Below are positions 58,975-64,000 of a stretch of 64,000 nt of DNA, piece by piece (position 1 is the first letter of the stretch; every line of letters begins with the position of its first letter). The position numbers were made by a program, and so were the translations under genes. Source of the stretch: Candidatus Zixiibacteriota bacterium (GTDB lineage: Bacteria > Zixibacteria > MSB-5A5 > GN15 > FEB-12); assembly GCA_035380245.1 (NCBI GenBank), contig DAOSXA010000001.1:1-64000 (forward strand). Reading direction: 5' to 3'. The notes below the pieces were generated by a model that ran no database searches, was not told the origin of the DNA, and saw nothing but the letters and a program-made list of their open reading frames with translations.

Positions 58975-60444
58975 ATGAGACTTGCATTCAAGATAATGGT
59001 GGCTTTGATAATCGTCGTGGCGATTCTGATGGCTATCAACAGCTATCTTGTCGTGCAGCGAGAGGTGGCTCTTTTTCGTTCCGATATGAACCTGCATGCT
59101 TACCTGCTGGGCAGTGTTCTGGCCAGTTCCGCCAGCGATATCTGGCGCTCCACCGGTCCTGAGCGGGTACGCAGCATCGTTGCCGATGCCAATCGTTCCG
59201 AGAATCTGGTGCGCGTCCGCTGGGTTCGATTCGATGTTCCCCCGGATAATCCCGATGCTCCCCTGGCAACCATACCGGATCTGCGCCCGCTGGAAACCGG
59301 TCATGAACTATTGTTCTCCGAATATCAGGTTAAGGGGAAGTCATTCCACATTGCTTATTTCCCGGTTCAGTCGAGCACTTCTTACATCACCGCCCTGGAG
59401 CTGTCCCAGCCGCTTTCCCTGATGCATAATTACGTGAGAGCGACGGTCCTGCGACATGTCGTCCTTTTTGTTTCTTTTATCCTTGTCGGGAGTCTTCTGT
59501 TCTGGTGGCTGGGGATACATTTGGTAGGTCGACCTATTCACACTCTGGTTCGTCAGGCTCATACTGTCGGTGAAGGTGATCTTGACGTTCGCAACAACCT
59601 CACGGAGGTCAGCGACGAGATCGGAGAACTGGCGCGAGGGATGAACGACATGGTCGAGAGGCTCGGTGAAGCCCACCGTCGGGTAGAGCACGAAACGGCC
59701 CGGAGAATCGAAGCGATCGAGCAGCTCAATCATGCCGAACGGCTGGCCACGGTCGGCAAACTTGCCTCCGGTTTGGCCCATGAACTGGGGACACCGCTCA
59801 ATGTCGTGGCCGGTCGCGCCAAGATGATCGCCGATGAGGAAATGTCCCGGGACGAAATAGTCGACAGTGCTTCCGTCATCAGAAACCAGGCGGAGCGAAT
59901 GACCGGTATCATTCGACAGTTACTGGATTTCGCACGACGCAAGCGCTCCGAGAAGAAACTCGAAGATATCGCGTTGCCCGTCAGGAACGTGTTGCATGTT
60001 TTAACCCCAATCGCCTCTCAGAGTAAAGTGGAACTCAAGACGGACAGCGACGGGAACACTACCCAGGTCATGATGGACTCCGGGCAAATCCAGCAAATCA
60101 TATCCAATCTCGTCGTGAATGCCATACATGCCATGCCGAACGGCGGCCTAATCACTATCGGATACGGTCAACGAACCGTCTGCCCACCGGCCGACAGAGG
60201 CGACGACGAGGGCGAATATGGGTATATTGAAGTGATCGATAACGGCGTCGGTATTCCCCAGGAAAATCTCTCACGTATCTTCACTCCGTTCTTCTCGACC
60301 AAACAAGTAGGCGAAGGCACCGGGCTCGGGCTGTCTATCGCGCACGGCATCGCAACCGAACACGGCGGCTGGCTGACCGTTGACAGCACTGTCGGTGTCG
60401 GCACTAAATTCACACTTTATTTACCTTTAGGAAAGACGGTATGA
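58975..60444 (+). CDS. NtrB-like membrane histidine kinase
   Basis: The 489-residue protein has one N-terminal helix (IMVALIIVVAILMAINSYLV), a periplasmic sensor domain of about 130 residues and a second helix (VVLFVSFILVGSLLFWWLGI). A HAMP linker (RPIHTLVRQAHTVGEGDLDV) follows. A coiled segment leads to the HisKA domain with ASGLAHELGTPLNVVAGRAK (His269). The ATPase domain has NLVVNAIHAM, DNGVGIPQENLSRIFTPFFS and GEGTGLGLSIAHGI. The wording of the HisKA and G2 boxes is that of NtrB/ZraS-type kinases that drive sigma-54 activators. Its stop overlaps the start of the NtrC-type gene by four bases. The ligand is unknown; no PAS domain is seen. Confidence 0.95.
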   Translation: MRLAFKIMVALIIVVAILMAINSYLVVQREVALFRSDMNLHAYLLGSVLASSASDIWRSTGPERVRSIVADANRSENLVRVRWVRFDVPPDNPDAPLATIPDLRPLETGHELLFSEYQVKGKSFHIAYFPVQSSTSYITALELSQPLSLMHNYVRATVLRHVVLFVSFILVGSLLFWWLGIHLVGRPIHTLVRQAHTVGEGDLDVRNNLTEVSDEIGELARGMNDMVERLGEAHRRVEHETARRIEAIEQLNHAERLATVGKLASGLAHELGTPLNVVAGRAKMIADEEMSRDEIVDSASVIRNQAERMTGIIRQLLDFARRKRSEKKLEDIALPVRNVLHVLTPIASQSKVELKTDSDGNTTQVMMDSGQIQQIISNLVVNAIHAMPNGGLITIGYGQRTVCPPADRGDDEGEYGYIEVIDNGVGIPQENLSRIFTPFFSTKQVGEGTGLGLSIAHGIATEHGGWLTVDSTVGVGTKFTLYLPLGKTV

Positions 60445-61823
60445 TCGGAAAAGCGATCGTCATCGACGACGACCAAAGCACCTGCGAAATGCTGGCGGCC
60501 TCGCTCAGCCGCAAAGGTTTAGAAATATCCTGGCACACATCGGTCCGGGAAGCAGATTCCGTTCTGAATTCGCAAGAATACGACGTCGTGCTCACCGATA
60601 TGAACATGCCGGGAGAGGACGGCCTTTCATTGTGTCGTCGACTGGTCGAAAGCCGTCCCGATATCCCGGTCGTCGTTATAACGGCATTTGGCAGCATGGA
60701 AACAGCGGTTTCGGCGCTTCGGGCCGGAGCGTACGATTTCGTCAATAAACCGATTGACCTCGATGTCCTCGCTTTGATCCTCAAACGTGCCGTGGAACAC
60801 CGTCGGTTACTCGAACGAATACGGATTTTGAATGAGACGATCGATGCCCCTTCCCGTTTCGACGGTCTTATCGGAGCCAGCCATCCGATGAGTGAGCTGT
60901 TCGAGTTGATTCGCCGCGTCGCGGCCGTCGACGCCTCTGTCCTGATCAGCGGTGAATCCGGAACCGGAAAAGAACTGGTTGCCCGCGCCCTGCACAACAA
61001 CTCCTCCCGCCGTGAGGCTCCGTTCGTGGCCGTTAACTGCTCGGCCATGCCGGAGACGCTCCTCGAAAGCGAGTTGTTCGGTCATGTCAAAGGCTCATTC
61101 ACCGGCGCACGCACCGATCATGACGGCCTTTTCGTTCAGGCCAACGGCGGCACTCTGCTGCTGGACGAGATCGGTGAAATGCCTCTATCATTACAACCAA
61201 AACTGCTGCGTGCTATCGAACAGCGTTCGGTGCGCCCGATTGGCGGTACCCAGGAGAAGAGTTTCGATATCCGCATTATCGCCGCCACCAATCGCGATCT
61301 CGAACACATGGTCCACGAGGGCTATTTCCGTCAAGACTTGTTTTACCGATTCAACGTCATCCCGATCAACCTGCCGCCGTTGAGAGTACGAGACAACGAT
61401 ATCCTGCTTCTGGCCGAACGGTTTATCAAGGAATTCGCCTCCCGCACCGGAAGAGAAGTTGGCGGCTTGTCAACACCGGTTGCCCAAAAGCTGCTTGCCT
61501 ACCCCTGGCCCGGAAATGTTCGTGAACTGAGAAACTGTATCGAACACGCGGTAACTCTTACGAAGCACAACAAACTAGTGATCGATGACCTGCCCGACAA
61601 AATCTCCGGACACACCGCATCAAGTCCGATCGTCATGTCCAACATCCCAGGTGAACTGGTCCCGATGGACGAAGTCGAGCGGCGCTATATTACCCATGTT
61701 CTGACGGCCGCCGGCGGCAACAAGTCGACCGCGGCTACGATTCTCGGGATGGATCGCAAGACGCTCTATCGGAAAATTGAGCGCTACGGGATATCAGTCG
61801 AGCCCTCTTCCGATGCGGATTGA
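60441..61823 (+). CDS. NtrC-family sigma-54 activator
   Basis: The 460-residue protein has three parts. The receiver is 1-120, with Asp53 in VLTDMNMPGEDG and Lys103 in VNKPID. The AAA+ domain is about 140-370, with Walker A GESGTGKE at 171-178, the sigma-54 contact loop GSFTGA at 218-223, and Walker B GTLLLDEIGEMP. The Fis-type helix-turn-helix is about 415-455 (NKSTAATILGMDRKTLYRKI). The contact loop has Ser instead of the usual Ala (GAFTGA). This is a tolerated but uncommon variant. It is coupled to the upstream kinase. The inverted repeat and sigma-54-like promoter that follow the gene make the next gene its likely target. Confidence 0.96.
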   Translation: MIGKAIVIDDDQSTCEMLAASLSRKGLEISWHTSVREADSVLNSQEYDVVLTDMNMPGEDGLSLCRRLVESRPDIPVVVITAFGSMETAVSALRAGAYDFVNKPIDLDVLALILKRAVEHRRLLERIRILNETIDAPSRFDGLIGASHPMSELFELIRRVAAVDASVLISGESGTGKELVARALHNNSSRREAPFVAVNCSAMPETLLESELFGHVKGSFTGARTDHDGLFVQANGGTLLLDEIGEMPLSLQPKLLRAIEQRSVRPIGGTQEKSFDIRIIAATNRDLEHMVHEGYFRQDLFYRFNVIPINLPPLRVRDNDILLLAERFIKEFASRTGREVGGLSTPVAQKLLAYPWPGNVRELRNCIEHAVTLTKHNKLVIDDLPDKISGHTASSPIVMSNIPGELVPMDEVERRYITHVLTAAGGNKSTAATILGMDRKTLYRKIERYGISVEPSSDAD

Positions 61824-61876
61824 TCTGTTCACAGATCACCTTTTCAAAAGCATCACATTGTAGACATCTGCCCCAG

Positions 61877-61893
61877 TGTGGCATAACGCCACA
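61877..61893. promoter_or_regulatory. Inverted repeat tgtggc-N5-gccaca, candidate enhancer for the NtrC-type activator
   Basis: Perfect 6-bp arms lie around ataac, 54 bases after the activator's stop and about 70-85 bases upstream of a sigma-54-like promoter. That is the usual geometry for an enhancer-binding protein site. As RNA it could also form a weak hairpin, but no T-tract follows. Confidence 0.5.
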
Positions 61894-61960
61894 AAATCGC
61901 CTGATTCAGCACCGCTTTCTGCAATAGCTATATCGTTACATTTCTATGACTTACGCTGCC

Positions 61961-61976
61961 CGGCACACACCATGCT
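61961..61976 (+). promoter_or_regulatory. Candidate sigma-54 promoter (-24/-12)
   Basis: cggcacacaccatgct has the invariant GG and GC separated by ten bases and matches tggcac-N5-ttgc except for one base in each box. Transcription would begin near 61988 and give a leader of about 125 bases before the response regulator at 62112. The activator gene directly upstream and the inverted repeat at 61877 strengthen the call. Confidence 0.5.
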
Positions 61977-62111
61977 ATTACAATTATCAGTTAATAAAAT
62001 GCCAACGGTAAGTCGACTATGAATGACCTGGAGTCAATTGAAACAACCGCACAGAAAAAGAAGAGTTTTTACCGACCGCTCAGGTAGTCGGTTATATGAA
62101 GGAGACAAATC

Positions 62112-62930
62112 ATGAACAAGCAGCAACAAGAAGCCGGACAGCGCATCACTGAACATACCGATAGCGCCACAGCCGTACGCACGATGCCGCGCATCCTCGT
62201 TGCCGAGGATGATCCCGAAATGCGTCGCCTCCTTGTCTGGAATCTGCGCAAGGAGGGTTTTGAAACGGTAGAGTGCTCCGATGGTTGGGAATTGCTCGAC
62301 CATCTCGGCAAGCCGGTGCTCGACGGCGATCCCGATGATTTCGATCTCGTCGTCTCCGATATTCGTATGCCGGGTGCTACCGGGCTCGAAGTACTCGAGG
62401 GAATCAATGAGACGGAATGGTTCGTTCCGATGATTCTCATCACTGCGTTCGGCAGCGATCAGGTACATCGTGAAGCCGAAGAACTGGGCGCGGCGGGAAT
62501 TTTCGACAAGCCGTTCGAAGTGCAGGACTTGATCGAACGCATCCGTCAGGTGCTGGTGCTCGATTCTCCCCTCGGACACAACTGGAAACCCGCCAAACGA
62601 CCGGCAGCCGCCGAACTCGGCATCGACGTGGTATTCGATCACATGGAACCGATTCAACATATCGAACGGAAAGTCCATGAAGCAGCCGCGATCCTGCGCG
62701 ATATCAACTATCAGATCCTGTACAGCCGTGCCGTAATCACCGGCCCCAGCCCGGGACGTCCGCTCCGGTACCATGTCCAGATCATGGTCACTCTCCCCGA
62801 CAGGGTATTCGTGGTAAGATCCAATCTGAAGTCGATTAAAAGCGAAGAGGAACTTAACGCCGCTATTCCGCTTGCCTTCGAGATCACTCTCGGCAAGATC
62901 AAAAAGTTTTTGGCTAGTCGACCTGACTAA
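62112..62930 (+). CDS. Response regulator fused to a ribosome-hibernation-factor-like domain
   Basis: The 272-residue protein starts at ATG 62112 (gaaggaga upstream). Residues about 25-150 are a receiver: ILVAEDDPEMRRLL, phosphoacceptor Asp83 in LVVSDIRMPG, Thr111 and Lys133 in FDKPFE. After a short linker, residues about 170-272 follow the pattern of HPF/RaiA (S30AE) proteins. IDVVFDHMEPIQHIERKVHE is the first strand and helix. A middle strand is INYQILYSRAVI, and YHVQIMVTLPDRVFVVRSN is a strand pair. EELNAAIPLAFEITLGKIKK is the last helix. Such proteins bind the 30S decoding site and idle ribosomes. Basic residues expected to touch rRNA are few, so it may only share the fold. An antisense 346-codon frame here is a shadow. 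Confidence 0.8.
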   Translation: MNKQQQEAGQRITEHTDSATAVRTMPRILVAEDDPEMRRLLVWNLRKEGFETVECSDGWELLDHLGKPVLDGDPDDFDLVVSDIRMPGATGLEVLEGINETEWFVPMILITAFGSDQVHREAEELGAAGIFDKPFEVQDLIERIRQVLVLDSPLGHNWKPAKRPAAAELGIDVVFDHMEPIQHIERKVHEAAAILRDINYQILYSRAVITGPSPGRPLRYHVQIMVTLPDRVFVVRSNLKSIKSEEELNAAIPLAFEITLGKIKKFLASRPD

Positions 62931-62941
62931 CCCTGCCACAC

Positions 62942-62973
62942 ATCGTCCCGGCTGCAGAAGCAGCCGGGACGAT
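62942..62973 (+). terminator. Strong hairpin after the response regulator/HPF-like gene
   Basis: A perfect 14-bp GC-rich stem (atcgtcccggctgc with gcagccgggacgat) closes a 4-base agaa loop 12 bases after the stop codon. Only a short ttt follows, but the stem is very stable and is the natural transcript end. Confidence 0.75.
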
Positions 62974-63036
62974 TTCAAAACCATGCCGCTCCGATTACCG
63001 GCCCGTTTCGGCGGACCGTTCTCCCTTGGGGAGGCT

Positions 63037-63176
63037 GTTGAAAAAGCCATACGCTTGTATATTCGATGAACCACTACTGTAATGCGGGCGACACAAGGCC
63101 GCCCGCTACGCGAGACTATGGCTCCTCAACGCGTAGCGGCGGGGCTTGCCTCCGCCGCAATTGAAGTTTGCCAACA
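63037..63176 (+). repeat. 140-bp structured repeat, copy 2
   Basis: This is the second copy of the element at 22480-22619, in the same orientation. It starts gttgaaaaag. Its right terminus has decayed to gtttgccaac, so the terminal repeat is less perfect, but the inner gcgggc/gcccgc and ctacgcg/cgcgtag pairs are intact. It lies between two convergent genes, as copy 1 lies just past the end of a gene. Confidence 0.8.
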
Positions 63177-63195
63177 ATCCCCGGGGGGTCGATTT

Positions 63196-64000
63196 TCACT
63201 TTCCCGTCTCCGAGCGTTCAGGCTGATACCCTTCAATAAGCATCGCTTTCATTATTTCGATAGCCTCCGTCCCAATCGTTTCGGCCGTGGCTTTCATCGT
63301 CATTTCCATGTCGGGAGTGATTCCGACCGCTCGCAATCGTGACGCGGCTGTCGTCGTATCGAGCCCCAGACGTAAACAAACCGAACCGATTGATTTATTA
63401 CCGATCCCGGTCCCAGCAAACTCGACCTCTATTGTCTCCGGCGTATATTGCCCTAATTTCTCCGGTTCAGGCTCAGGCTCGAATTTCTTTATCATGAGAT
63501 AGAGTTCCATCGGCGCAATATCGTTGCGTTCCGCAATCGTTTCGAGCGTCTCATCGACTCCTGAGAATTTGATTCCGTTCGCCTTCAATTCAGCCGTGGC
63601 CCTGGCCAAGTTGATATCCATTTTGGTCGTAAAGGTTTTCAGCGATTGCAATTCGGCATGCCCGAACGGTGGCTCGTATTCATTTTGAACAACCCAAACA
63701 TCTTTTAACCAGGTATTGAAATCGAGCAGATACGACAACGGCGGAAACGGCCAGATGGCGCTGACCACAACCCAAACCGACAACACCGATGAAATCGCCA
63801 GCTCCCGGCGCAATTTCACTCCCCTACGGGCCTTGTCCTTGAAGTAGTTCATCAACGGCTTCCAGTTCAAATAAATATGAACACCACCGGCTATGATGAA
63901 AAGGATGCTCGACAGAATATGAATGTTGCCCCACTGAGTCTTGGTCAGTCCCAGCATCGACCAGGTAGTCCAATAAGCAACCCTCCCAGCCGGTTCGACA
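63196..64000 (-). CDS. DUF4405-type membrane protein, N-terminus beyond window
   Basis: The frame is open to the right edge of the window. Before the ATG at 63957 it reads GRVAYWTTWSMLGL, which looks like coding sequence, so the protein is truncated by the window and the true start lies outside. The visible part begins with KTQWGNIHILSSILFIIAGG and a His-containing membrane helix pattern (VHIYLNWKPL) like the haem-coordinating helices of DUF4405/cytochrome b-like proteins. A third helix is LAISSVLSVWVVVSAIWPFP. The C-terminal 150 residues hold two or three short helical repeats (TLETIAERNDIAPMELYLMI, SIGSVCLRLGLDTTTAASRL) resembling the small helical modules found at the end of that family. 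A role in membrane redox chemistry is possible. Confidence 0.75.
   Translation of the reverse strand, partial: VEPAGRVAYWTTWSMLGLTKTQWGNIHILSSILFIIAGGVHIYLNWKPLMNYFKDKARRGVKLRRELAISSVLSVWVVVSAIWPFPPLSYLLDFNTWLKDVWVVQNEYEPPFGHAELQSLKTFTTKMDINLARATAELKANGIKFSGVDETLETIAERNDIAPMELYLMIKKFEPEPEPEKLGQYTPETIEVEFAGTGIGNKSIGSVCLRLGLDTTTAASRLRAVGITPDMEMTMKATAETIGTEAIEIMKAMLIEGYQPERSETGK

Noticed and set aside
62034..63074. 346-codon minus-strand frame opposite the response regulator
   Set aside because: The plus-strand gene has receiver signature residues and a good ribosome site. The minus frame also runs through the terminator hairpin and into the repeat.

Overview
The window reads as the chromosome of a Gram-negative (diderm) heterotrophic bacterium. 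It encodes a TonB-dependent outer-membrane receptor, a TolC-family channel with a HlyD adaptor, and lipoproteins. A very large secreted FG-GAP/Ig-like protein ends in a dockerin-like module. That C-terminal module, together with the mix of cytochrome bd, sigma-54 regulation and glycosidases, resembles what I know of candidate division Zixibacteria and other FCB-group relatives. The taxonomic call is an inference, not something the sequence states.

Layout. 0-2 kb: end of a zinc-ribbon protein, a frameshifted relic of a diadenylate cyclase domain, and a convergent RecB-like/RNase H-like nuclease (TM0106 family). 2-13 kb: an AT-richer accessory stretch with a Tat-exported aldo/keto reductase relative, a PAP2 phosphatase, an ArnT/PMT-like glycosyltransferase, a DUF347 membrane protein, an OmpR/histidine-kinase pair, a PepSY-like periplasmic protein and a secreted alpha/beta hydrolase. 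This stretch is bracketed by short degenerate direct repeats, some resembling the 3' end of tmRNA, and by a truncated tyrosine recombinase, so it looks like the scar of one or more integrated elements. 13-17.6 kb: a 1476-residue secreted repeat protein with a tandemly duplicated domain layout.

17.9-38.2 kb, all on the minus strand: a glycan-utilisation cluster. In transcription order it holds a GH130 phosphorylase, a CBM9-like protein, a sodium:solute symporter, GH38 alpha-mannosidase, GH20 hexosaminidase, GH29 fucosidase, a DUF4838 protein, a GH3 enzyme with an inserted PA14 domain, a small VanZ-like membrane protein, then an aldehyde dehydrogenase and a GH127 lipoprotein. Mannosidase, hexosaminidase, fucosidase and a mannoside phosphorylase together point to N-glycan-type substrates. 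38.3-41.2 kb: a TonB receptor with a Cys/His-rich partner, more suggestive of metal than sugar uptake. 41.4-43.9 kb: an unassigned 629-residue protein in an operon with a TetR regulator. 44.4-46.8 kb: cydAB. 46.9-51.9 kb: secreted Ntn hydrolase, small membrane proteins, an Xre regulator and its partner, a lipoprotein serine hydrolase and a nitroreductase. 51.9-58.6 kb: a complete TetR-TolC-HlyD-ABC(2)-permease(2) exporter operon. 59-63 kb: an NtrB/NtrC-type pair followed by a response regulator fused to a domain that resembles ribosome-hibernation factors, with a sigma-54-type promoter and an upstream inverted repeat in between. The window ends inside a DUF4405-type membrane protein.

The observations I rate highest are the receiver/HPF-like fusion with its apparent sigma-54 control, the paired 11-bp direct-repeat operators in the OmpR-DUF347-PepSY module, the repeats that bracket the 2.5-12.7 kb accessory block, and a 140-bp structured repeat present at 22.5 and 63.0 kb.
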